NCBI GenBank assembly: GCA_963772845.1
Contig: CAVYYW010000016.1
Span: 1 to 64,000 of the forward strand
Length of the DNA stretch: 64,000 nucleotides
DNA from: CAVYYW01 sp963772845
GTDB taxonomy: Bacteria > Bacillota > Bacilli > Bacillales > Sporolactobacillaceae
Direction of reading: 5' to 3'
Shown here: positions 17,409-25,926 of the stretch, one piece after another
How the letters are laid out: every line of letters starts with the position of its first letter
How positions within the stretch are numbered: position 1 is the first letter of the stretch
The notes under the pieces: generated by a model
What the model was told of the DNA's origin: nothing
Database searches by the model: none
Seen by the model: only the letters and a program-made list of their open reading frames with translations
Made by a program: the position numbers and the translations under genes

Positions 17409-17434
17409 GTGACGCTTTGATAAAGTCTGGTTGG

Positions 17435-17473
17435 TTGACAACTATATCTTATAAATATATCTTAAAGATATAT
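17435..17473 (+). promoter_or_regulatory. Promoter with palindromic operator for padR-MFS operon
   Basis: TTGACA (17435-17440), 17 bp, TATCTT (17458-17463). A perfect palindrome ATATATCTTAAAGATATAT (17455-17473) covers the -10, consistent with autorepression by the PadR protein encoded 27 bp further on. Confidence 0.8.
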
Positions 17474-17499
17474 TATAAAAAATACAGGAGCTGAATGTA

Positions 17500-18051
17500 T
17501 TGTATGAACTTTATATCCTTGGTGAATTGATGGACCAACCCCTCCATGGCTATTTACTGCATACGATTCTTAACCGGGTGGTCGGCCCAGTACGCACTAT
17601 CAGCTGGGGCGTTCTTTATCCGCTGATCCACGGGCTGGAAGAGAATAACCTTATCGAACAAGCTAAGCGGGAAATGGAGGAACCTGCAGCAAAGGGACGC
17701 AAGAAAAAGACTTATCAATTAACTCGCTTAGGAAAAGAGCGGTTTTATCGTCTTATGGAAGAACCGATTGAGTACAAAACAGATTATGAATTGCACTTTT
17801 ATATTAAGCTTTCAAACCTAGACCATGTGGACAACGAAGTAAAGCTCGTCATTTACCATCAATATAAAGATTACTTAAGGTACATTAACCGGCATGTTGA
17901 AGAGCTCAAGGAACATGTCCTAACCGAAGAAAACATACCCAAAAGAGAGGTCCCAAACATTCTTAATGTAGTTGAACATCGGTTTTCGCATAATAAGCTA
18001 AGCGAAGAATGGGTAACACAAAAAATAACCGAATTAAAGGAGAATGGCTAA
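17500..18051 (+). CDS. PadR-family transcriptional regulator
   Basis: 183 residues. Residues 1-90 form the PadR winged helix (ILGELMDQPLHGYLLHTILN, then YPLIHGLEENNLIEQ), followed by a helical C-terminal dimerisation region as in longer PadR proteins. The start is a TTG with AGGAG nine bases upstream. Its stop codon is directly followed by the ATG of an efflux pump, so it likely represses that pump and itself through the palindrome at 17455-17473. Confidence 0.9.
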   Translation: MYELYILGELMDQPLHGYLLHTILNRVVGPVRTISWGVLYPLIHGLEENNLIEQAKREMEEPAAKGRKKKTYQLTRLGKERFYRLMEEPIEYKTDYELHFYIKLSNLDHVDNEVKLVIYHQYKDYLRYINRHVEELKEHVLTEENIPKREVPNILNVVEHRFSHNKLSEEWVTQKITELKENG

Positions 18052-19668
18052 ATGAGTTCTGGAAATCAACAAGGACAAGCAGAAGTTAAACATAAATGGT
18101 GGGCATTGGCAGCTGTTTGCTTCGGTCTCTTTATGGCGCTTATCGATGTGACGATTGTCAATGTCGCCCTGCCTTCGATTCAGGAAGACTTGCATACTGA
18201 TTTTTCTAACCTAGAATGGGTCATCAGCGCTTATACCCTGGTTTTTGCCGTTGCACTGGTTACAGTCAGCCGCCTGGGGGATATTTTTGGCCGCAAAACT
18301 CTGTTTATTCTCGGCCTTTCCGTTTTCACGATTGGGTCGCTGCTCTGTGCTTTGTCTGGCGACTTTACGATTCCAAGCTTATCGCATATCGCGACATTAA
18401 ACGTTTCGCGAGGCATCCAGGGGCTTGGTGCTTCAGCTATGATGCCTTTGTCACTTGCCATTATTTCAGTCACTTTCACAGGAAAGCAACGCGGTATTGC
18501 CTTTGGTATTTGGGGAGGCGTCAGCGGCCTTGCAACAGCGATTGGCCCCTTGGTTGGCGGAATCCTTGTTGATAAAATCAATTGGCAATCCATTTTTTAT
18601 CTGAACATCCCGATCGGTATTATTGGTGTCCTTTTATCACTTTGGGCGATTACACAATCTAAAGATGAAACGGCTAATAAAAAAATCGATGTCTTTGGCC
18701 TAATTACCTTTACTATTTTCATGTTTTGCCTGATTTTCGGCTTAATCCGTGTAAACAATGTTGATTTAAGCTGGACTTCACCTGAAATCTTAATTTTATG
18801 GGGCATTGCAGCAGCTTCCATTATTATTTTTACGATTGGCGAGCTTAGAATCAAGCATCCGATGATTGACCCAAGACTCTTCAAAATTCCAAGTTTTACA
18901 GGTGCGGCTGTTGCGGCGTTCTGCTTAAGTGCTGGAATGTATGCTTTATTATTCTATCTGTCTCTTTATTTTCAAAATTTCCTGCAGTTCAGCGCTTTGG
19001 AAACAGGGATGCGCTTTATCATATTCTCTGCGCTGTCGTTTCTGATGGGTCCTCTGGCTGGTGTTTTAATGGGTAAAACACAGCCGAAGTGGCTGATTGT
19101 TATCGCCTTAGCGCTCTTAGCGATTGGCGTCTGGCTCATGTCGGGGATCTCCCCTCAGGATACAGCTGCGGATTGGATCGCTTTATTGCCAGGCTTTATT
19201 ATCGCAGGCATTGGGAACGGACTCATCAATCCTCCGATTTCGAATTTGGCAATCGGCACGGTGGAGCCAAGGCGATCTGGTATGGCTTCAGGTGTCAACA
19301 ACGTGGCCCGACAAATCGGCATTGCTTTTGGAACCGCCTTTTTCGGTGCTATCTTAGCCAACCGCTATACGGCCATGATTACAGACAAAATAAACGCCTT
19401 AAACAATGCTCATTTGACGAACGCGGTTAAAGAAAAAATCATCAGCGGAGTCAGTCAAGCTGGCCCTCTTGCTGGAAGCACAGGGTTGAGCGGGAACGGC
19501 GCCCACAGTTCCTTTCAAGACAACCCGCTTTTCCCGACAATAAAGGAAATTGCCCAGGCTTCCTTTGTTAATGGCACCAACGATATTATCAAAATTGCCG
19601 CCGTCATCTTGGCTATTGGCGCTATTGCTTCGCTTTTATTGATACGGAAAAATGATATGAAACATTAA
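18052..19668 (+). CDS. EmrB/QacA-type MFS drug efflux pump (14-helix)
   Basis: 538 residues with 14 predicted helices. The DHA2 signatures are present: LIDVTIVNVALPSI in helix 1, SRLGDIFGRK in loop 2-3, and GIWGGVSGLATAIGPLVGG (antiporter motif C) in helix 5. It should export lipophilic compounds with proton exchange. It begins on the base after the padR stop codon. Terminator at 19686. Confidence 0.93.
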   Translation: MSSGNQQGQAEVKHKWWALAAVCFGLFMALIDVTIVNVALPSIQEDLHTDFSNLEWVISAYTLVFAVALVTVSRLGDIFGRKTLFILGLSVFTIGSLLCALSGDFTIPSLSHIATLNVSRGIQGLGASAMMPLSLAIISVTFTGKQRGIAFGIWGGVSGLATAIGPLVGGILVDKINWQSIFYLNIPIGIIGVLLSLWAITQSKDETANKKIDVFGLITFTIFMFCLIFGLIRVNNVDLSWTSPEILILWGIAAASIIIFTIGELRIKHPMIDPRLFKIPSFTGAAVAAFCLSAGMYALLFYLSLYFQNFLQFSALETGMRFIIFSALSFLMGPLAGVLMGKTQPKWLIVIALALLAIGVWLMSGISPQDTAADWIALLPGFIIAGIGNGLINPPISNLAIGTVEPRRSGMASGVNNVARQIGIAFGTAFFGAILANRYTAMITDKINALNNAHLTNAVKEKIISGVSQAGPLAGSTGLSGNGAHSSFQDNPLFPTIKEIAQASFVNGTNDIIKIAAVILAIGAIASLLLIRKNDMKH

Positions 19669-19685
19669 TATCATCGAGAAACGTG

Positions 19686-19734
19686 AAAACCCACCCAGGG
19701 TCTGCAAAGATGCAGATCAAGGGTGGGTTTTTTT
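19686..19734 (+). terminator. Terminator of padR-MFS operon
   Basis: Arms AAAACCCACCC/GGGTGGGTTTT with an inner hairpin TCTGCA/TGCAGA and a T run. Confidence 0.92.
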
Positions 19735-20096
19735 AACCTTATATAACGTCTCTCTCATTAGTTGAAAGATGATCAGATTCAGAGGCGTGCTGCTCCCGTA
19801 GGACTTGAAACAGCATCCTTGAACCCACACCCCACGAAGAAAATGCGGGTATTTCTGGCTTCCAACTCTGGGCATGCGCATTTACGAAGAGTCTCGCACC
19901 CTCCACTTTACTCAGCCAAAATGTGAAGTTGAGCCGTCTTAATACATTTTTCATTTAACTGAAAATGATGAGTTAGAATTTCACTTGCCTTTGAAAAACT
20001 AAAGCTGAGATTTGGACGTTCTTCCGTGGTAAGCAAGGGAAGCGGCATCCGGATCGTCGGCAAAAAGTTAATGCTTCTCAAGGATCCTCTTGAGGA

Positions 20097-20141
20097 ATAA
20101 AAAAAGTGCAGATCATATTCCTATGTGGAAATATGATCTGC
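20097..20141 (-). terminator. Minus-strand terminator-like hairpin in repeat region
   Basis: Twelve-base arms GCAGATCATATT/AATATGATCTGC, followed on the minus strand by ACTTTTTTATT. It could end transcripts running on from the MFS gene at 20815. Confidence 0.7.
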
Positions 20142-20274
20142 ATATTAAAAGCACTGAAAAACCTCTGTATATATGATCTTGCTTGAGATTTCCTCAAAGA
20201 ATTGCTCAGTCTGGTTCCTTGAAAGTCCACTGATTGCTAAAGACTGAGATCCCTTTGCCATTTAAGGACGAGCT

Positions 20275-20640
20275 GTCGGGAACGATCGAGACGCCTGCGG
20301 AATCAGCGTGACCAGGCGAGACCCCACAGCGCAGCATTTGCAAAGGCGTGAGGAGGCTCGCGGTCCGCCCGCGGCAAGCGAGAACTTTCCAAAGCTCGGC
20401 CCGCAGGGAAAAAAGACTTTTTCAGTGAACTCCACTCAGTAGGACTTGAGACAACCTCCTCGAATTCACACCGCACGAAGAAAATGCGGTTGCCATTCAT
20501 TGAAAGCGGAAATACCCTTGCTTTCCACGGGCACGGTCTCAGCTAACTTTGGCGAGATCTCTTTGGGCGCCAAAGTGGATCTTCGGATGCGTGCTGATTC
20601 CCGTAGGAGTCGCGGGTATTTCTGGCTTTCAACTCTAAGC
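20275..20640. repeat. Dispersed repeats type B (plus) and type A (minus)
   Basis: 20275-20427 contains ACGCCTGCGG, AGGCGAGACCCCACAGCGCA, GAGGAGGCTCGCGG and ends GACTTTTTCAGTG (type B). From 20506 to about 20640 lies a minus-strand type A copy with GGCACGGTCTCAGCTAAC and CCAAAGTGGATCTTCGGATG. The gap 19740-20814 contains no gene I can support; open frames here are repeat artefacts. Confidence 0.75.
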
Positions 20641-20814
20641 ATGCGCATTTTCGCGGAGTCTCAGGTATTCCAGATTCCAACTCTAGCCATGCGTGTTACC
20701 AAGGAATCTCGGAGCTTCCACACAGATATGAGCGGATTCCCTATTTCTAAATCGTTTGTTTTACTTAAAATAAGCCGCTCAAAAGCCATTTCAGGCGAAA
20801 ATACCACCATTACT

Positions 20815-21996
20815 CTACTTAACATTCTGAGAAAATGCATCATTAAGCTTTTGGGCTTTAAACGAAAATGCAATCAAATAACAAACAATCAGTGTTGCGA
20901 TTGCATTCAATACGATAAGTACGAGATCTAATTGAAAGAAAAAGCTCAAGATCCCAACACCAATGATCGGTACAATAAATCCGGAATAAGCTGAAAAGTA
21001 AAAAGTCGAAATGACTTTTGCCCGTTGTTCAGGTCTGGGGAGACGACCGGCCATTTTCAGACTTTCCTGAAACGTCCATCCTGTGCCTATGGCTTGAATG
21101 CTAATCCCAAGCCATAGCAAGCCAATATCCACCAGGACACCAGATAGGACCGTCAACCACGTGCCGGTCAAAAGAAACAGGACACCGAAACGCATTCTGG
21201 ACATGGCACTTATCGGCCAGGGAATCAGCTGAGCCAGTGCAGACCCTCCAAGCAAAATTAAAATTAGAAGCCCTGAAACCGCAAGATTGGAAGTGTGAAT
21301 AACACTTCTAGCAAATGTCGGGATAAGTGATAGTACAATACCATTCAGCGTAAATACGGTGAAAATGGGTAGTGCCACAAAAGACCAAAAATAAGAACGA
21401 ATATTTTCCGGTACGCCCAGCGATATTTTTGGGATGGTCCCTTTTGCTGTATTTGCTGAGTCTTCTTTCAACGTCTCAAGCGCAATCAATGCAAAAATCA
21501 ACAGGAACGCTAAAAACCAGAACGGTAAATGAAGCGGACGGATTGCAATATATTGAATCATCAACCCAGTAATCGCAGGTCCCAGCCCAAAACCAAACGA
21601 AATGATCATACCGGAGTAGAACAACACCTTCCCGGACTGATCCGAGGAACTTTGGCGCATTAGAAAGGCGGATGCAGTGCCTGTAAAAGCTCCAAAAGCG
21701 ATCCCCTCTAAAGCTCTAGCCGCATAAAGAATCCAAGCTTGCCCGCCAATCAAAAACAAACATGCTGACAGCACAGAAAGAATCACGCTTGCCCTCAATA
21801 CTTTTTTCAATCCCCAAGAGCTTCCTCTCGATCCCACAATCATTAGCACAGGTAAAAGAAATACAGCATAAGTTGCAAAGAGCAGCGTAATTTCCAAATT
21901 GCTCAAATGGTATTTCCCTTGATATAAGGGAAATAACGGAGAAACAGAAGTCGCACCGATTGACATGCATAGAAATACAAACAGCATCCTTTTCAT
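20815..21996 (-). CDS. MFS transporter under TetR control
   Basis: 393 residues with 12 hydrophobic segments, resembling small drug-type MFS permeases. Loop 2-3 (GSRGSSWGLKK) is a weak version of the family motif. It follows the tetR gene by 51 bp on the same strand, and a palindrome matching the tetR operator lies in that gap, so it is probably controlled both from the tetR promoter and from its own site. AAAGGGAC precedes the ATG. The substrate is probably a toxic small molecule (inference). Confidence 0.85.
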   Translation of the reverse strand: MKRMLFVFLCMSIGATSVSPLFPLYQGKYHLSNLEITLLFATYAVFLLPVLMIVGSRGSSWGLKKVLRASVILSVLSACLFLIGGQAWILYAARALEGIAFGAFTGTASAFLMRQSSSDQSGKVLFYSGMIISFGFGLGPAITGLMIQYIAIRPLHLPFWFLAFLLIFALIALETLKEDSANTAKGTIPKISLGVPENIRSYFWSFVALPIFTVFTLNGIVLSLIPTFARSVIHTSNLAVSGLLILILLGGSALAQLIPWPISAMSRMRFGVLFLLTGTWLTVLSGVLVDIGLLWLGISIQAIGTGWTFQESLKMAGRLPRPEQRAKVISTFYFSAYSGFIVPIIGVGILSFFFQLDLVLIVLNAIATLIVCYLIAFSFKAQKLNDAFSQNVK

Positions 21997-22015
21997 ATTT
22001 AAGTCCCTTTCTTTT

Positions 22016-22031
22016 TTGAATGATCGTTCAA
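22016..22031. promoter_or_regulatory. TetR operator 2 (tetR-MFS gap)
   Basis: TTGAATGATCGTTCAA is a near-perfect palindrome and shares 15 of 16 bases with the site in the tetR promoter. Confidence 0.75.
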
Positions 22032-22047
22032 AAATAACCTAAAAAAA

Positions 22048-22632
22048 TTACAGCACTGCAGAAATTGCAATTTTACAAGCATCTTCCAGGACGCTTCGGT
22101 CGATCGCGGTTTTAGCCATGACGTGCAAACCCTGTTTTGTATTTAGTAAAAATCTGGCTAATTCTCTCAAATTAGACTTTCCAGTGAGTCCTCCATTTTG
22201 CTGAGCACGCAACAAAAAACGATATAACGACGTCTCTGCATTCAACATTCTCGCTTCAACCCGCTTCGCCACATTCGGATCAAAAGAAGCAACTTCCATC
22301 GCCGTATTTGTAATAAAGCACCCCCGACGTTTCACAGCATTATCCATAGAATCATCGATTACTTTGGCAAAAAAAGATTCCAGCTGCTTTTTCGGCGGAC
22401 CTTCCTTTAAAAGGATGGCATAAAGATCTTCATCGGTCATCACGCTGTAACGATCCAAGCATGCCAAAAACAACGCGTGCTTATCACCAAACGTGTCATA
22501 AAGACTACCTCTATGAATACCTAAATGTCCGCAGAGATCTTGGACCGATGTTTGTTCATACCCCTTGGTCCAGAACAAATCCAAAGCCTTTTCCAGCACC
22601 TGCTCCTGATCAAACTCTTTATGACGTGCCAT
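22048..22632 (-). CDS. TetR/AcrR-family transcriptional regulator
   Basis: 194 residues. The N-terminal helix-turn-helix is at residues about 25-45 (TSVQDLCGHLGIHRGSLYDTF followed by GDKHALF), and the C-terminal ligand domain has the TetR_C-type CFITNTAMEVA region. It is the first gene of a two-gene operon with an MFS pump. Two like palindromes, one across its own -35 and one before the pump, indicate autoregulation and pump control. Confidence 0.92.
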   Translation of the reverse strand: MARHKEFDQEQVLEKALDLFWTKGYEQTSVQDLCGHLGIHRGSLYDTFGDKHALFLACLDRYSVMTDEDLYAILLKEGPPKKQLESFFAKVIDDSMDNAVKRRGCFITNTAMEVASFDPNVAKRVEARMLNAETSLYRFLLRAQQNGGLTGKSNLRELARFLLNTKQGLHVMAKTAIDRSVLEDACKIAISAVL

Positions 22633-22666
22633 TTGTCATCGCCTTCCATCTTGTTTTGCTAAAACA

Positions 22667-22696
22667 ACTATATCTTTTCTTGAATGATCGGTCAAG
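22667..22696 (-). promoter_or_regulatory. tetR promoter with overlapping operator 1
   Basis: On the minus strand TTGACC (22690-22695), 17 bp, TATAGT (22667-22672). The palindrome CTTGAATGATCGGTCAAG (22679-22696, plus-strand reading) covers the -35. Confidence 0.82.
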
Positions 22697-22740
22697 TATC
22701 GGGTTTCTTCGAGAGGCTCTCAGTCTATTAATTGAAAGAC

Positions 22741-22774
22741 AGAGCCTCAACCGATTTTATTCGATTGAGGCTCT
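22741..22774. terminator. Hairpin after DUF6526 gene
   Basis: Ten-base arms AGAGCCTCAA/TTGAGGCTCT. T tails are weak on both sides. Confidence 0.55.
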
Positions 22775-22814
22775 GATTTAAGTCATCACTCTTCATCCGA
22801 AGCCAATATCAATC

Positions 22815-23249
22815 TTAGATTCGGTAGTCGTCTGCTTTCCAATTTTGTATGGCTTTCTTAATGTCACTCGGCTTCAAGTTCTCTTCTAAAGTCCTCTTGT
22901 ATAACTCAGGGAACTCATTGCTGCCAGCAAAACGTAAAGCGGCCACTTGACCCATGTTGAGCTGTGCGTTCAGTAATTCCCCAGTCAGAACATAACAGCG
23001 AAGATTTTCTTCAGCCCGAATGGCACGATCTTGGGCTTTCAGTGGATAAACTCTCACCAGAACAACCACAATGGCCATAACCATCACCATCAGAAAAATA
23101 ATGATCGATTCAAAAACAGTTGTCCCGTGCATGATTGAAAGAATCACATTAACAATGGATGCGATTAAAATGATAAGCAGCACCGGTAATAACACGTAAT
23201 GGTAGAGCGGATGCATACGAACATGATTTTGATACGTTTGTTTAGACAT
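22815..23249 (-). CDS. DUF6526-family membrane protein
   Basis: 144 residues with two membrane helices (about 18-38 and 46-65) and a soluble C-terminal half containing LNMGQVAALRFAGSNEFPEL and IKKAIQNWKADDYRI. The N-terminal QNHVRMHPLYHYVLLP and this C-terminus fit DUF6526 as I remember it. No function is known. It lies 31 bp downstream of the HAD hydrolase gene and may share its transcript in the order HAD, then DUF6526. Confidence 0.75.
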   Translation of the reverse strand: MSKQTYQNHVRMHPLYHYVLLPVLLIILIASIVNVILSIMHGTTVFESIIIFLMVMVMAIVVVLVRVYPLKAQDRAIRAEENLRCYVLTGELLNAQLNMGQVAALRFAGSNEFPELYKRTLEENLKPSDIKKAIQNWKADDYRI

Positions 23250-23280
23250 TTATGCCTCCCAGGCTGTAAAGAAGTGTTTT

Positions 23281-24426
23281 TTATTTTCTATCCCTAGATT
23301 GTTCAGCCATCAATTCTCTGATATCCAGCACATTATCCAGGATATAGTCTGCCTCATATTCTTCAAAATCTGCTCTTGCTTTTTCTCCTGACAGTCCCGT
23401 TAAGACAGCGGCAAACTGACAGCCTATTTCTCTAGCCGCCAGCAGATCTGCAAGAGAATCTCCAACAACTAATACTTCTTTAGCGTTCTCAATCGGTAAT
23501 TCTGTATCTAAGCAGGCACTGATGCCGCTGCTCCTGCCTAATAAAGCCATTAGGAAGGTGAAAGGATGCGGCTTGGATAATGATTTATTCTCTGAAAGGG
23601 TCTTTTCTGCGGTTAAGACATCATCAGCGGTAACAATATGGTTTTCATCTAAGTTCTTAAGCCAACCAAGATGCTTGAACGGTTGGATGGTTTCAAGCTT
23701 TGGCCTGCCTGTCCCAATTCCGATGAAGGTGCCCGCTCGTGTCAGCTCAGAAAAAAGCTGAGCAATTTCACTCGGCGGAGCAAGTGTGGTTTCATTCGAT
23801 AAAAATCCTTTTTTTCCTAATTGAACAGATGGCCTTCCCGTCGACTCAAGAACATGTTCATCGCCCACATACCATTCCTGAGATACATGCTCACAAATCG
23901 ACCATAAGGAGCCTTTTTCTTTAAAAATAGTCGTTTCGATCCCCATTTTTTCCTGAACTAGATCATCTAAATGCTCCATCAGCGCTTGTTTTGTTTGTGA
24001 AGACTTTTGAAAATCCTCAATAAACGCATCAAACTGAATGCTTGCTCCGGAATTTCTGAGGGCCTCACCGATCTCTAATAGTGTCTCTCTTTCAATCCTG
24101 CCGCTGAGCCATTCTTTTACTTTTTCAGTCTCCTTCAATTGTGAAAGCAGCGTGATTAACTGATAGCTGAAGGTTAGATAAATCATATCCCAATTGGCAT
24201 TCAACCCTCTGGATTTCAGCAGCTTTAGAACAGCATCTTTTTGAAAAACGTCTTCTCTGATCGCTTTAATTTCAGCTTCCCGATAGTTTGTATTAAATTT
24301 CTGTGGGTCGAGTCCAAGGTATCGTCTGCTTATCAGTAGCTCCCATACAGTGAGTGCCGAGGCATCAAAATAATGCTCCTCACTTAGCAGCACCCCATCC
24401 ACATCAAAAAGAACCGACTTTATCAT
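23281..24426 (-). CDS. HAD-superfamily hydrolase
   Basis: About 381 residues, larger than a typical phosphoglycolate phosphatase because of a long helical cap between residues about 20 and 230. Motif I is FDVDGVLL near the N-terminus and motif IV is VVGDSLADLLAA near residue 330. Motif II is probably IGIGTGRP. The substrate is unknown. The start was moved to the ATG at 24426, which has AGGGGG upstream; the longer frame from 24486 lacks one. Confidence 0.82.
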   Translation of the reverse strand: MIKSVLFDVDGVLLSEEHYFDASALTVWELLISRRYLGLDPQKFNTNYREAEIKAIREDVFQKDAVLKLLKSRGLNANWDMIYLTFSYQLITLLSQLKETEKVKEWLSGRIERETLLEIGEALRNSGASIQFDAFIEDFQKSSQTKQALMEHLDDLVQEKMGIETTIFKEKGSLWSICEHVSQEWYVGDEHVLESTGRPSVQLGKKGFLSNETTLAPPSEIAQLFSELTRAGTFIGIGTGRPKLETIQPFKHLGWLKNLDENHIVTADDVLTAEKTLSENKSLSKPHPFTFLMALLGRSSGISACLDTELPIENAKEVLVVGDSLADLLAAREIGCQFAAVLTGLSGEKARADFEEYEADYILDNVLDIRELMAEQSRDRK

Positions 24427-24486
24427 ATGTACGCCCCCTCGTCCATAAGTTTTATCCCTATTAAACTTTAACATAGTAAAGTGCAT

Positions 24487-24762
24487 AAAGTCATTCCGCC
24501 AACTTAAAGTTATGTCTATTTTCTATTAAAAGACCTTTCTTTTATCCCTTTACATGACTAAAGAATGGATGTAGAATGTTCCGTATATTCAAAAACTTAC
24601 GCTGAAAGCTTTCGCGTTCTGGCAGAAAACAAGTAATGACCTTCGGACGCCACGTCCCTGATAACAAGACATCCATGTCTGTTAGAAGGGGCATTTTAAT
24701 TTTATACGCATGATTTCAAGTCTGTACAAGGGCATATGATTGTAAAAAGGAGAGGATAAACA
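24487..24762 (+). other. Leader region before the aminotransferase-serA operon
   Basis: This 276-bp gap has two hairpins close together, GGACG/CGTCC (24645-24657) and TAACAAGACA/TGTCTGTTA (24662-24684). No T run follows, and no T-box or known riboswitch could be recognised. They may be part of an operon leader. Confidence 0.35.
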
Positions 24763-25926
24763 GTGATGCTTTCAGATCATCCATTTCTATTCACACCGGG
24801 GCCAACCCCCGTGCCTGACCGTGTCAATCATGCAATGAATAAGCCAATGATCGGCCATCGCAGCCAGGCTTTTCCGCCTCTTCTTGAAGAGGTTTCAACC
24901 CGGCTTATGCCTGTGTTTGGATCAGAGAGTCCCGTCACTGTTATCTCCGGAAGCGGTACGGCCGCACTGGAAACGGCTGCTGCCAATATTATTGAAGAGA
25001 ACGATGAGGTCGTTGTTATTGTGACTGGCGCATTTGGGGACCGTTTTGCCAGTATTTGTGAAGCCTTTGGTGCAACGGTTCATCATCTTAATATTGAATG
25101 GGGGAAAGCCTGTTCACCCGACCAGCTCGACACTTTCTTACAAACCCTCGATAAAAACATAAAAGCGGTGTTTGCGACTTATTGCGAGACGTCCACCGGT
25201 GTATTGAATCCCATTCAAGAATTGGGAAATGTCACAAAAAAACGAACCAATGCTCTTTTTATTGTTGACGGCGTCAGCTGTATTGGAGCTGTCCCTATAA
25301 ATATGAAAGACTGGTATATTGATATTCTTGCTGCGGGTTCTCAAAAAGCCCTGATGCTGCCACCGGGACTTGGTTTCATCGCCTGCAGCCAACGTGCAAA
25401 AAATATAATAAAAAATACCAAGGGCAAGCGTTTCTATCTCGATCTAAATCGTTATTTCACTTCCTATGATAAGGATAGGTCTACACCGTTTACACCTGCT
25501 GTTTCACTCATTAACGGTGTCCGAGAAGTCTGTGAAATGATTGAGGAAGAAGGCTTTGACCAAGTCATTAAACGGCATGTTCGATTAAAAACGATGCTTC
25601 GTGAAGGTTTAAGTGAATTAGGATTGCCACTTCTAGCCCATGAGGAGATCGCATCCCCAACGGTAACAGCGATTAGAACAGAGACTGACCAAACAAAAAA
25701 GCTAAAAAGAGTGCTACTTGAAAACTATTCACTTGCTATTGCAGGCGGCCAGAAAAAATTAAAAGGAAAAATAATCCGAATCGGTCATATGGGCTATTGT
25801 ACCCCTTATGATATTTTGAAAGTGTTATCAGGAATAGAAATGGCCCTTCAAGAGCTTGGAGGAAATCGTAATCTATTAGGAAAGGCAACTGCAAAAGCTG
25901 AGGAGGCTTGGATCCGTTATGTTTAG
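24763..25926 (+). CDS. Class V aminotransferase (serine-pyruvate/alanine-glyoxylate type)
   Basis: 387 residues, PLP-dependent. The PLP lysine is Lys195 in AAGSQKALMLPPG, and the aspartate binding the pyridine nitrogen is in IVDGVSCIG. The family includes alanine-glyoxylate, serine-pyruvate and archaeal-type phosphoserine aminotransferases. It overlaps the serA start by 8 bp, so it most likely acts as the amino-transfer step of serine synthesis or in serine-glyoxylate exchange (inference from context). AAGGAGAGG precedes GTG-ATG; either may be the start. Confidence 0.88.
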   Translation: MMLSDHPFLFTPGPTPVPDRVNHAMNKPMIGHRSQAFPPLLEEVSTRLMPVFGSESPVTVISGSGTAALETAAANIIEENDEVVVIVTGAFGDRFASICEAFGATVHHLNIEWGKACSPDQLDTFLQTLDKNIKAVFATYCETSTGVLNPIQELGNVTKKRTNALFIVDGVSCIGAVPINMKDWYIDILAAGSQKALMLPPGLGFIACSQRAKNIIKNTKGKRFYLDLNRYFTSYDKDRSTPFTPAVSLINGVREVCEMIEEEGFDQVIKRHVRLKTMLREGLSELGLPLLAHEEIASPTVTAIRTETDQTKKLKRVLLENYSLAIAGGQKKLKGKIIRIGHMGYCTPYDILKVLSGIEMALQELGGNRNLLGKATAKAEEAWIRYV

